Shown here: in pieces, positions 7,264 to 15,577 of the stretch
How the letters are laid out: each line of letters begins with the position of its first letter
Numbering within the stretch: the first letter of the stretch is position 1
NCBI GenBank assembly: GCA_002748155.1
Contig: PDRO01000014.1
Coordinates: 1 to 64,000 of the forward strand
Origin: Actinomycetales bacterium
Lineage (GTDB): Bacteria > Actinomycetota > Actinomycetes > Actinomycetales > Dermatophilaceae
Direction: 5' to 3'
DNA: 64,000 nucleotides
Notes under the pieces: model-generated
What the model was told of the DNA's origin: nothing
Database searches by the model: none
The model's input: the letters and a program-made list of their open reading frames with translations, nothing else
Translations under genes and position numbers: made by a program

Positions 7264-8393
7264 TTACGCCCGCCAGCTCACGTCCCGGCCCAGCGGGTCG
7301 ATGGAACGTCCTCAACGGCAGACACTTCTACACCAGCCAGGCGTGGCTGCTCGCGTTCAGCGAACTGGCAGACATGCCCGCGATACGAGAGACCCGCGTC
7401 GCGGCGGCCGCGGTCGGGCATCGGGCCGTCACTGCCCAAGCAAACCCTCGGTATACCCACGAATGGCTCTACGAGGACGCTCTCCGCGAACGTGTTCACG
7501 AGTACGGGCTGCTCGGGGGTTGTGCCGGGTACGAGAGCCACTTTCCCCATGTCGAGGACGCTACACCCGAAGACCAGCGGAGCACCGTCGAGGCCGTTGC
7601 CGACAAGATCGGGCGCGCCGCACTCCTGGTGGCGCACGTTCCGACGGCCGAGGCGCTCCACCTCGTCACCCACCGTATCCTCCCCGGATCCGCCGTCCCG
7701 GTACTCAGCATGCCGGTGGCCGAGCTCGACCTTGCGGATTTCGGGTCGTTCGACGACTACGTCGACTCGCTGAGCCGCAACAACCGCAGCGGTGTCCGAC
7801 GCGACCTGCGCCGAGCCGATGCCAGTGGGCTGCGCACCGACATCGTGCCGCTGCGTCACGTCGTCGACGAGGTCGCTCCCCTTCTGGGACAGGTTCAGGG
7901 CCATCACGGCGACAACCCAGACCCAGCGGCAGCCGCCGACTACCTGCGGCTCTGCTGCCACGGGGGCCTGGCCGAGTCGGCCACCGCCTTCGTCTCCCGG
8001 AACTCGGACGGTGATGCGGTGGCGTTCGCTCTCGGATACCCCTGGCACGATACGGTGTTCATGCGCGTGGCGGGGATGGACTACCAACGGGCCACGGTCA
8101 GCGGCGCTTACTTCGCGAGCTACTTCTATGCGCCCATCCGGCATGCCCTGGCCACTGGACGCAGGTTGATCGACTTCGGCGGCGAGTCCCTCGAGAGCAA
8201 ACTACGTCGTGGCTCCACGCTGCAGCCTCGCTGGGCGTTGTCCATGGGAGTGGCTGTCGATCCTGCCGCAGCACGCGCAGTAAGCCGCCGCCGGGTCGCG
8301 CATCTCATCGAACGCGGGCGTGGCTGCTCTCATTGGTCCGGTTCCAGCATCGAGCAGTGGCCGAGCATCCATGACCGCCTGTCCACCGGTTGA
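7254..8393 (+). CDS. FemAB/GNAT-fold transferase (Acetyltransf_6-like), copy 2
   Basis: The product has about 379 residues and is related to the protein encoded at 1904-3166. A DDYVDSLSRNNRSGVRRDLRRA stretch (shown here only in part: SRNNRSGVRRDLRRA) is the basic helix typical of the family, followed by a beta-rich VAGMDYQ segment and GRRLIDFGGESLESKLRRG near the C-terminus. The substrate is unknown. GTG 7254 overlaps the permease by ten bases and has no clear ribosome site, so translation is probably coupled and the start is uncertain. Inference: two transferases of one family in one arsenic cluster could add two acyl or aminoacyl groups to the product, or one could act in self-protection, as N-acetylation does for phosphinothricin and arsinothricin. 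It is the last gene of the island. Confidence 0.6.
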   Translation: MAVVTPASSRPGPAGRWNVLNGRHFYTSQAWLLAFSELADMPAIRETRVAAAAVGHRAVTAQANPRYTHEWLYEDALRERVHEYGLLGGCAGYESHFPHVEDATPEDQRSTVEAVADKIGRAALLVAHVPTAEALHLVTHRILPGSAVPVLSMPVAELDLADFGSFDDYVDSLSRNNRSGVRRDLRRADASGLRTDIVPLRHVVDEVAPLLGQVQGHHGDNPDPAAAADYLRLCCHGGLAESATAFVSRNSDGDAVAFALGYPWHDTVFMRVAGMDYQRATVSGAYFASYFYAPIRHALATGRRLIDFGGESLESKLRRGSTLQPRWALSMGVAVDPAAARAVSRRRVAHLIERGRGCSHWSGSSIEQWPSIHDRLSTG

Positions 8394-8722
8394 GCGCGGT
8401 CGTCAGGCCCGCGATCCCATGCTTGGTGTACCGGGTGGCCCAGCGGCCCACCCTGGACTCACAGATGTCCAGAAGCCGGCACGCCCGCCGGGTCGGCCAC
8501 GCGTCGACCCACCGGGATCCCCTCACCACACCCTCCTGTGGGAAGAGCCCGACAACCCCACCCGCCCGATCTACCCATCCACCACCCGTGCCTCGCTCGC
8601 GGGCAAATCCGGAAACAGCCCCCGGTGCCCAGTGGCCATGGGCCTTTCCGAAGGGTGTCGGCGGCATACCTCGCTGTTCGGACCGGGCGGTTCGGTATGC
8701 CGCGCAACTTATCCTGGCGGGT
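8394..8722. other. Gap between arsenic island and hrpA; possible transposase scrap on minus strand
   Basis: No plausible plus-strand gene lies here; the long upstream extension of the hrpA frame is not protein-like. On the minus strand (about 8660 to 8400) a frame reads ACRLLDICESRVGRW-ATRYTKHGIAGL, which resembles the helix-turn-helix of IS630-type transposases (LL..S...V.RW..RY...GL.GL). It has no catalytic domain and no good start, so at best it is a remnant marking the right edge of the island. Two copies of the GTATGCC/GGCATAC heptamer occur near 8666 and 8695. Confidence 0.3.
8710..8715 (+). promoter_or_regulatory. Leaderless -10 element of hrpA
   Basis: TATCCT ends seven bases before the ATG at 8723, so transcription would begin at the start codon. 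No ribosome site precedes the ATG and no good -35 is visible. The same spacing is seen at dnaE, hisD and the S9 peptidase gene. Confidence 0.4.
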
Positions 8723-11700
8723 ATGTCCGAGCGCTGGGCCCGTCGCCAGGCGTCGGTTCCGGCGATTCACTATCCCGACGACCTGCCGATCGCCGCACGC
8801 CGCACTGAGATCGCCGAAGCGATCGGCGCCCACCAGGTAGTGGTTGTCGCCGGGGAGACCGGCTCGGGCAAGACCACCCAGCTGCCTAAGATCCTGCTCG
8901 AGTTGGGCCGGGGCATCCGGGGCACGATCGGGCACACTCAGCCGCGCCGGATCGCCGCCCGGGCCGTCGCCGAACGGTTGGCCGAAGAGCTAGGTGTCGA
9001 GCTCGGCGGAGTCGTCGGCTACCAGGTGCGGTTCACCGACGCCACCAGTCGCGACTCACTCGTCAAGGTGATGACCGACGGGGTGTTGCTGGCCGAGCTG
9101 CAGCGCGATCGTCGGCTACGCCGTTACGACACGATCGTCATCGACGAGGCGCACGAGCGCAGTCTCAACATCGACTTCCTGTTGGGCTATCTGCGTCAGC
9201 TGCTGCCACGTCGTCCGGACCTCAAGGTCGTCATCACGTCGGCCACCATCGATCCACAGCGTTTCGCCCGCCACTTCGCCGACCGCGCCGGGGGTCCCGC
9301 TCCGGTCATCGAGGTGTCCGGGCGCACCTACCCGGTGCAGGTGCGCTACCGGCCGCTGGTCCGCCACGGCCTGCCCGGGCCCGACGGGGCAGTGCCCCGG
9401 ATCGAGGTCGACCAGGTCACCGGCATCTGCGAGGCGGTCGAAGAGCTGTGGACCGAGTCCACGCATCACGACGAGGTCGCCGCGCACGACATCCTGGTCT
9501 TCCTCTCCGGCGAGCGCGAGATCCGTGACGCAGCCGACGCGTTGACCGGAATGCGCTTGCCCGACACGGAGATCCTCCCGCTCTTCGGCCGCCTCTCGGC
9601 GGCCGAGCAACACCGGGTCTTCCGCCCGCACGCCGGGCGTCGGGTCGTGCTGGCCACCAACGTCGCAGAGACCTCCCTGACCGTCCCGGGCATCCGATAC
9701 GTCGTCGACACCGGCACTGCCCGGATCTCGCGCTACAGCCAACGCACCAAGGTGCAGCGGTTGCCGATCGAGCCGATCTCCCAGGCCAGCGCCCGCCAAC
9801 GAGCCGGCCGGTGCGGCCGACTGGCCGACGGGGTGTGTATCCGGCTCTATGGCGAGGACGACTATGAGAGCCGCCCGGCATACACCGATCCCGAGATCCT
9901 GCGCACCAACCTCGCCTCGGTCATCCTCGCGATGACCACCCTCGGCCTCGGCGACATGGCCGCCTTCCCGTTCGTCGACCCTCCGGACTCGCGTCAGGTC
10001 ACCGACGGCGTGCGGCTGTTGGAGGAGCTGGGAGCCTTCGACCCGTCGCCCGCCCCGGCCGGCCGCGCCGACACCCGCAGCCGGGTCACCGAACTGGGGC
10101 GGACGATCTCACGGCTGCCGGTCGATCCTCGCCTGGCCCGGATGATCGTCGAGGGTGACAAGCGAGGTTGCTTGCACGAGGTGCTCGTCGTCGTGGCCGC
10201 CTTGTCGATCCAGGATCCGCGGGAGCGGCCGCTGGAGCAGCGCGAGGCCGCCGCGGCGTCGCATCGACGATTCACCCACGAGCACTCCGACTTCGTGGCC
10301 TACCTGAACCTATGGGACTACCTGAGGGGCCAGCAAAAGACGCTCTCCGGCAGCGCTTTCCGGCGACTGTGCCGCGCGGAGTTCCTGCACTACCTGCGGG
10401 TCCGCGAATGGCAGGATCTCGTCTCGCAACTGCGCCAGGCCTGCCGCCGCGCCGGCTTCGATACGCGCCGGCACGGGCAGGCCGAGCCGGATCACGACGC
10501 GCTGCACCACGCCCTGCTGTCCGGTCTGCTCAGCCACGTCGGGGTGCGTGACGAGGCGAAGCGGGACTATCTCGGTGCTCGCGGTGCCCGCTTCGCGATC
10601 TCGCCCGGGTCTGCACTGGCGCGCCGGCAGCCCCAGTTCGTCATGGTCGGCGAGCTCGTCGAAACGACGAGGTTGTGGGCCCACGACGTGGCCCGGATCG
10701 ACCCGGCCTGGGCCGAAGAACTCGGCGGGCACCTCGTCAAGCGCCAGTATGCCGAGCCCCGGTGGTCGGCGCGCCGGGGCTCAGCCGTGGCCGCCGAACG
10801 GGTCACGCTCTACGGCGTGCCCCTCGTCGTGGGCCGGCTCGTCGGGCTCGGGCGCGTCGACCCCGCACTCGCCCGGGAAATGTTCGTCCGGCACGCCCTC
10901 GTCGAAGGGGACTGGAGCACTCGGCATACCTTCTTCCACGACAACCGGCGGCTGCTCGAAAGGCTCGCCGATCTCGAAACCCGCACCCGTCGGCGTGACA
11001 TCGTCGTCGGTGACGACGTGCTCGTCGACTTCTACCTCGACCGGATCCCCGAGCATGTCGTGTCGGCCCGGCACTTCGACACCTGGTGGAAACGGGCCCG
11101 CCGGGCGCACCCCGACATGTTGACCTTCACCGAGGACCTGCTCGTCCGGGCGGAGGCCGGCGACCTCGGTGCCGATGCCTATCCGACGACCTGGGTTCAA
11201 GGAGGTCTGTCCCTGCCGTTGAGCTACCAGTTCGAGCCGGGGAGCGCTTCGGACGGGGTGACCGTGCACATCGGCACCGACGTGCTCAACCAGGTGACCG
11301 AGGACGGTTTCGACTGGCAGGTGCCCGGGCTGCGTGAGGAGTTGGTCGCCGCGCTGATCCGGACCTTGCCCAAGAGTGTCCGACGGTTGCTGGTGCCGGC
11401 CCCCGAGCACGCTGCGGCGACGGTCCGGGTGCTGCGAGACCGATCGCTCGGCCCCGCCGACGGTCGGCTCACCGATGTGCTGGCCGAGGTCTTGCGTGAG
11501 ACCCATGGTGTGGCCATCCGGGCTGAGGACTGGGCGCCTGAGCGGCTGCCGGATCATCTGCGGATGACCTTCTCCGTCGAAGACCGGCCCGGGCACGTGG
11601 TCGCTGCCGGTCCCTCGCTCACCGCGGTCCGGGACCAGGCTGCGCCACAGGTGCGTCGTGACGTCGCCGCTGCCGGCTCCTCGATCACCCGCACCGGGAT

Positions 11701-12583
11701 GCGGGCTTGGGAGGTCGACGAGATCCCGCGCGAGCACGAGGCCACGGTCGGTGGCCGGCGAGTGCGTGGCTTCCCGGCGCTCGTCGACGGTGGCGACTCG
11801 GTGTCCTTGCAGGTGCTGCCGACCCGAGCCGAGGCCGAGACCGAACACCGGCTCGGGGTGCGGCGCCTGCTGCTGCTGCACACGGTGCCACCGTGGAAAC
11901 AGGTGCTCGCCCGGCTCGACAACCAGCAGAAACTCGCCCTCGGCCACAACCCGCACGGGTCCGTGCCGGCCCTGCTCGACGACGCCCGAGCCTGCGCCGT
12001 CGATGCCATCGTCATCGAGCACGCTCACGAACCGCCCCGCACCGCAGCCGAATTCGAGCAGGCGCTGGCTGCCGTGCGCACCCACGTCGCAGCCCGAGTG
12101 ACCACGGTCGTTGGCCTAGCCGAGCCGATCCTGCGCCGGCACCTGGAACTCACCCGGCGCCTCGACTTCCTGGCTGGGCGAGCCAACCCGGTCTGGCGGG
12201 AGCTGGTGTCCGACGTCCGAAGCCAGCTGGCCGAGCTCATCCGGCCCGGGTTTCTCGCCGATACCGGCCTGGCTCGGCTGCCGGACCTCGATCGCTACCT
12301 GAGGGCTGTGCAGCATCGCCTCGACAAGGCACCCGAAGACCCGGATCGTGACGCCCGACGGATGGCCGAGGTGCTCGGGGTCGAGCAGCGGTATGCCGCG
12401 CTGCTGGCCGAGCTGCGCCCCAGCGAGCGGGCGGCCACCGCGGTCACCGACATTGGCTGGATGATCGAAGAACTGCGAGTCTCGCTCTTCGCGCAGCGCC
12501 TCGGCACGGCATACCCGGTCTCCGTGAAACGGATCGACCGAGCCCTCGCCGCCTGTCGCGCAGGCAACCGGAATCCGGACTGA
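8723..12583 (+). CDS. hrpA: ATP-dependent RNA helicase HrpA (DEAH box)
   Basis: The product has 1286 residues, close to the ~1300 of E. coli HrpA. Walker A GETGSGKTTQ lies at 44-53 and the DEAH box at 141-144, then SAT (TSATID), the helicase C domain with QRAGRCGR, the HA2/OB region and the long C-terminal HrpA-specific domain (DUF3418). It is a 3'-5' RNA helicase; in E. coli it rescues stalled ribosomes on mRNA. The frame is open back to 8390, but homology and length put the start at ATG 8723 with a leaderless -10 in front. It stands alone and is the first core gene after the arsenic island. Confidence 0.93.
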   Translation: MSERWARRQASVPAIHYPDDLPIAARRTEIAEAIGAHQVVVVAGETGSGKTTQLPKILLELGRGIRGTIGHTQPRRIAARAVAERLAEELGVELGGVVGYQVRFTDATSRDSLVKVMTDGVLLAELQRDRRLRRYDTIVIDEAHERSLNIDFLLGYLRQLLPRRPDLKVVITSATIDPQRFARHFADRAGGPAPVIEVSGRTYPVQVRYRPLVRHGLPGPDGAVPRIEVDQVTGICEAVEELWTESTHHDEVAAHDILVFLSGEREIRDAADALTGMRLPDTEILPLFGRLSAAEQHRVFRPHAGRRVVLATNVAETSLTVPGIRYVVDTGTARISRYSQRTKVQRLPIEPISQASARQRAGRCGRLADGVCIRLYGEDDYESRPAYTDPEILRTNLASVILAMTTLGLGDMAAFPFVDPPDSRQVTDGVRLLEELGAFDPSPAPAGRADTRSRVTELGRTISRLPVDPRLARMIVEGDKRGCLHEVLVVVAALSIQDPRERPLEQREAAAASHRRFTHEHSDFVAYLNLWDYLRGQQKTLSGSAFRRLCRAEFLHYLRVREWQDLVSQLRQACRRAGFDTRRHGQAEPDHDALHHALLSGLLSHVGVRDEAKRDYLGARGARFAISPGSALARRQPQFVMVGELVETTRLWAHDVARIDPAWAEELGGHLVKRQYAEPRWSARRGSAVAAERVTLYGVPLVVGRLVGLGRVDPALAREMFVRHALVEGDWSTRHTFFHDNRRLLERLADLETRTRRRDIVVGDDVLVDFYLDRIPEHVVSARHFDTWWKRARRAHPDMLTFTEDLLVRAEAGDLGADAYPTTWVQGGLSLPLSYQFEPGSASDGVTVHIGTDVLNQVTEDGFDWQVPGLREELVAALIRTLPKSVRRLLVPAPEHAAATVRVLRDRSLGPADGRLTDVLAEVLRETHGVAIRAEDWAPERLPDHLRMTFSVEDRPGHVVAAGPSLTAVRDQAAPQVRRDVAAAGSSITRTGMRAWEVDEIPREHEATVGGRRVRGFPALVDGGDSVSLQVLPTRAEAETEHRLGVRRLLLLHTVPPWKQVLARLDNQQKLALGHNPHGSVPALLDDARACAVDAIVIEHAHEPPRTAAEFEQALAAVRTHVAARVTTVVGLAEPILRRHLELTRRLDFLAGRANPVWRELVSDVRSQLAELIRPGFLADTGLARLPDLDRYLRAVQHRLDKAPEDPDRDARRMAEVLGVEQRYAALLAELRPSERAATAVTDIGWMIEELRVSLFAQRLGTAYPVSVKRIDRALAACRAGNRNPD

Positions 12584-12681
12584 CCATCGCGGGGATGGGC
12601 GTTGCAGCGGCGGAATGCGCTCCGAAGCCCGTACGTTGGAACGTCAGATGTTGTCACTGCCGTGATGTGGAAAGGACCGTG

Positions 12682-13593
12682 GTGCAGGACCCGACCAGCC
12701 TTTATCGCTTCGAGCCCGGGGTCGATCCGGCCGAAGCGGGTGCGGGCGTGCTCGTGACTTCCCTCGGGGGTTTCGTGGATGCGGGGGCGACCCAACGCGC
12801 GCTCACCGAGCATGTCATCGAGGTCCACGAGTCCACGGTCGTGGCGACCTTCGACGTTGATCAACTCCTCGACTACCGGGGCCGGCGACCGGTCATGGTC
12901 TTCGACCGGGATCACTGGTCGGCATACGAAACACCGGCGTTGCACGTGCATCGCGTCCTCGACCGGGCGGGCACCCCGTTCCTCATGCTGGCTGGCCCGG
13001 AGCCGGACTACCAATGGGATCGGATGGTCGAGGCCGTGCGCGGACTCATCGACACGCTCGGGGTGCAGCTCACGGTCAGTGTGCACGGCATCCCGATGGC
13101 TGTCCCGCACACCCGGCCGCTCGGGGTCACTCCCCACGCAAACAGCACCCGGTTGCTTGGCGAGATCGAGCCGGTCTTCGGGCAGGTGCACGTGCCCGGG
13201 AGTTTCGCCGGGCTGCTCGAGCTGCGCTTGGGCGACTACGGTCACGACGCCATGGGGTATGCCGTTCACGTGCCGCACTACTTGTCACAATCCGAATACC
13301 CGGACGCGTCGCTGGTCGCCCTGGACGCCCTGAGCGGCGCGACCGGTTTGGACTTCTCCCGGGACGCTTTGGCCGAAGCGGCGGTCTCCACCCGGGCCCA
13401 GGTCGCCGCCGAACTCGCCGAGAACCACGAAGTCCAGACACTTGTCGCGGCGCTTGAGCAGCAGTTCGACGCGTTCCAAGAGGGCCGTCGCACACCCAGC
13501 CCACTGACCTCGAGCACGGGTCCGTTGCCCTCGGCCGACGAGATCGGTGCCGATGTCGAAGCCTTCCTGCGTGGGGTGTCCGACGACGGTTGA
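12682..13593 (+). CDS. PAC2-family protein
   Basis: The product has 303 residues. The fold and motifs match PAC2 (proteasome assembly chaperone 2-like) proteins of actinobacteria: an early GGFVDAGATQ segment, then DYRGRRPVM, a central SVHGIPMAVPHTRP and a YPDASLVALDALS-like C-terminal helix. Its role in bacteria is unknown; a link to proteasome assembly is known only for the eukaryotic relatives. GTG 12682 is chosen for AAAGGA five bases upstream; GTG 12679 is an equal alternative. The C-terminal ~60 residues are an acidic helical tail. Confidence 0.85.
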   Translation: MQDPTSLYRFEPGVDPAEAGAGVLVTSLGGFVDAGATQRALTEHVIEVHESTVVATFDVDQLLDYRGRRPVMVFDRDHWSAYETPALHVHRVLDRAGTPFLMLAGPEPDYQWDRMVEAVRGLIDTLGVQLTVSVHGIPMAVPHTRPLGVTPHANSTRLLGEIEPVFGQVHVPGSFAGLLELRLGDYGHDAMGYAVHVPHYLSQSEYPDASLVALDALSGATGLDFSRDALAEAAVSTRAQVAAELAENHEVQTLVAALEQQFDAFQEGRRTPSPLTSSTGPLPSADEIGADVEAFLRGVSDDG

Positions 13594-13681
13594 GCGTCGG
13601 GGCGGAATCATTCGCCCGACCCGAGCGTCTTCACTATCGGCGGGTCGACACCCGTCTACGGCTTGGCCGAAGGAGATACCG

Positions 13682-14152
13682 ATGGCACGACGCACCAGAA
13701 CCGCTCGATTGGCCGCCTTGAGAGGTCTTGGCACCGCGGTGGGGGCCGGTGCTCGACCGGGTGCCCCGGGGTTGCTGGAACGGCTCGCCGCGCTGCCGCG
13801 GATGGTCTCGGCGGCCGTGTCGGGTCGCTACCGCGGGTTGAGCACCGGGCGCCTGCTGGCGGTGTTGGGGACTCTGGTCTACGTGGTCTCGCCGATCGAC
13901 GTGGTGCCGGAGGGGATCCTGACTGTCTTCGGCCTCGCCGACGACGCCATGGTCGTCGCCTGGCTCGCGAGTGTACTGCTGCAAGACACTGACGACTACC
14001 TTGCCTGGGAGCGTGGCTACGCCCCTGCGGCTGCCTCCGGATCCCAGGCACGAGCGACCGGCCGGGGCCCGCAGGACATGCCCGTCCAAGACGCCCCGGC
14101 TCCTGGTAGCTCCGGGCATTCCACGACTATCCCCTCGCACGTCGTGCGGTAG
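13682..14152 (+). CDS. DUF1232 (YkvA-type) small membrane protein
   Basis: The product has 156 residues. The motif LVYVVSPIDVVPEGILTVFGLADDAMVVAWL (residues about 65-95; key part SPIDVVPE) is diagnostic for DUF1232, small proteins with one hydrophobic hairpin and no known function. ATG 13682 has AAGGAGA six bases upstream. The C-terminal ~45 residues are low-complexity Ala/Gly/Pro/Ser. It is monocistronic between the PAC2 and DUF4192 genes. Confidence 0.85.
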   Translation: MARRTRTARLAALRGLGTAVGAGARPGAPGLLERLAALPRMVSAAVSGRYRGLSTGRLLAVLGTLVYVVSPIDVVPEGILTVFGLADDAMVVAWLASVLLQDTDDYLAWERGYAPAAASGSQARATGRGPQDMPVQDAPAPGSSGHSTTIPSHVVR

Positions 14153-14263
14153 TGGCCCGGTGGTGTTCGCCGGGTATCCACAGCTCCAGTAGCTGATTGC
14201 TCATCGTCCACAGGCCCGCGCCGTTTCTGATCCAGCGGTTGCCGTCCGGGTCAGGGTGGCACG

Positions 14264-15403
14264 ATGACGGCGAAAACCATCCGGATCAGCGACCCCCTCG
14301 ACCTGGTCAAGGTCGTGCCCTATCAACTGGGCTTTCATCCGGAGCGTTCGGTCGTGGTCGTCGGCCAGCTCGGGCCTCGGGTCACGGTGGTGCAGCGGAT
14401 CGATGTCCCCGATGCCGAGGGCATCGGCGAGGCCGCCCGAGTCCTCGCCCACAACGTGGCCCGGGCCGAATGCGACTCCGCAACGGTGATCGGCTACGAG
14501 CAGCAGGCCGGGTCCAGCAACGCTGTAGTCGGTGCCACCTGTCGACAACTGGGTGCAGCGGGTGTCGAAGTCAACGACTGGATGGTCGTCCGCGACGGTC
14601 GGGTTTTCTTCCCTATGTGTTCCGCCGGCTGCTGCCCACCCGAAGGGATGCCGCTGCCGCCCGACGGCGAGGTCGCCGCAGTCGCTGAATTCGTCGCTCT
14701 CGGAAGGTGGCCCGCTGCCACCAGGGAGTTCCTGGAGCGCCGATTGGCCTATCAGCCGGGGGACTTGCCCGACGTGCTCGGTCAGGCACTGGTCGGGCTG
14801 GATTCGCTGGACACGGCTGCGCAGGAGCTGGCCATTCGCGGGTGGGCCGACTTGCTGCGGGTGGATGACCGGCATTGGTTCACCCCGGCGTTGCCGTGTG
14901 CCCACGCCCTTGCCCTGATGATCGCGAGCCTGGACGACCCCGGGTTCCGTGACGTGGTGGTGGCCTGGCTCTGCCCGGGCACGTTCGGACGGGGAGTTGT
15001 TGACCCCAGGTTGCTCGCTCTGCTGGATCGATGGTTCCCACGGCCCGATGATTCACGAGCCGACGCCCGCGGCCAGGCCAACGAGCCCCGGCGGCGTCGA
15101 ATCGGGACAGACAGCATCGGCTGGCGGCTGGACGGCGCAGCGGAAGTCGAGCGCAGCCAACGAATGGTCGAGCGACTCAGCTGGCTGGTTCGACAGACTC
15201 CGCCAACCCGAGCCGTTGCGCTATTGAGTGTCCTGGCCGTGCACCTCTGGTTCGTCGGCGACGGAGTCTCGGCCGGGCTGGCCGTCGACCGGGCACTCGA
15301 GCACGACCCGGGTAACTCGCTCGCCGGGCTCGTCGACCGTTTGCTCGAGCTGGGAGTCCGCCCGGACCAGGTCGGCTCCGATCCGGGGCGGCGCGCCGGG
15401 TGA
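14264..15403 (+). CDS. DUF4192 domain-containing protein
   Basis: The product has 379 residues. It starts TAKTIRISDPLDLVKVVPYQLGFHPERSVVVVG, and the segment VPYQLGFHPERSVVVV is the hallmark of DUF4192, an actinobacterial family of unknown function. The middle has a Cys-rich patch (FPMCSAGCCPPEG, about residues 115-128) that could bind a metal. The C-terminal part is helical and TPR-like (HLWFVGDGVSAGLAVDRAL). ATG 14264 is the first start in frame after a 111-base gap; its ribosome site is weak (AGGGTGG). The family often stands next to sigma factor or cell-envelope genes, as it does here. Confidence 0.85.
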   Translation: MTAKTIRISDPLDLVKVVPYQLGFHPERSVVVVGQLGPRVTVVQRIDVPDAEGIGEAARVLAHNVARAECDSATVIGYEQQAGSSNAVVGATCRQLGAAGVEVNDWMVVRDGRVFFPMCSAGCCPPEGMPLPPDGEVAAVAEFVALGRWPAATREFLERRLAYQPGDLPDVLGQALVGLDSLDTAAQELAIRGWADLLRVDDRHWFTPALPCAHALALMIASLDDPGFRDVVVAWLCPGTFGRGVVDPRLLALLDRWFPRPDDSRADARGQANEPRRRRIGTDSIGWRLDGAAEVERSQRMVERLSWLVRQTPPTRAVALLSVLAVHLWFVGDGVSAGLAVDRALEHDPGNSLAGLVDRLLELGVRPDQVGSDPGRRAG

Positions 15404-15440
15404 GCACGGCAGGGGGATGCCGGTGCCAGGTGATCGCAGG

Positions 15441-15446
15441 TATAAT
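15441..15446 (+). promoter_or_regulatory. -10 element of the metX transcript
   Basis: A perfect TATAAT lies here, with no clear -35. It would start transcription near 15452, directly before the first paired strand of the SAM-IV riboswitch. Confidence 0.55.
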
Positions 15447-15451
15447 TCCAG

Positions 15452-15560
15452 CGGGTCATGAGCGCCAGTGCCAAGCCCCGGCTTGCTGGCCGGCAACCCT
15501 TCCGCGCGATGGGGTGCCCCGGGTGATGACCAGGCTCAGGCAGGTCGCCTGGGCAAGCGC
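15452..15560 (+). ncRNA. SAM-IV riboswitch
   Basis: The sequence fits the SAM-IV aptamer of actinobacteria. P1 is formed by GGTCAT (15454-15459) and ATGACC (15526-15531). Inside are GCCAGTGCCAAGCCCCGGC, the GCTGGCCGGCAACCC segment and the GGGGTGCCCCGGG segment, all strongly conserved parts of the SAM-I/SAM-IV core. A further hairpin follows P1 (about 15532-15555). It binds S-adenosylmethionine and should lower metX expression when SAM is plentiful. The aptamer ends about 20 bases before the GTG, so control is probably by hiding the ribosome site (CCGAGGAG at 15565-15572). Confidence 0.92.
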
Positions 15561-15577
15561 GAGTCCGAGGAGCACCC

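Noticed and set aside
8390..8722. Upstream extension of the hrpA reading frame
   Set aside because: Low-complexity Arg/Pro/Thr sequence without homology. HrpA similarity and length begin at ATG 8723.
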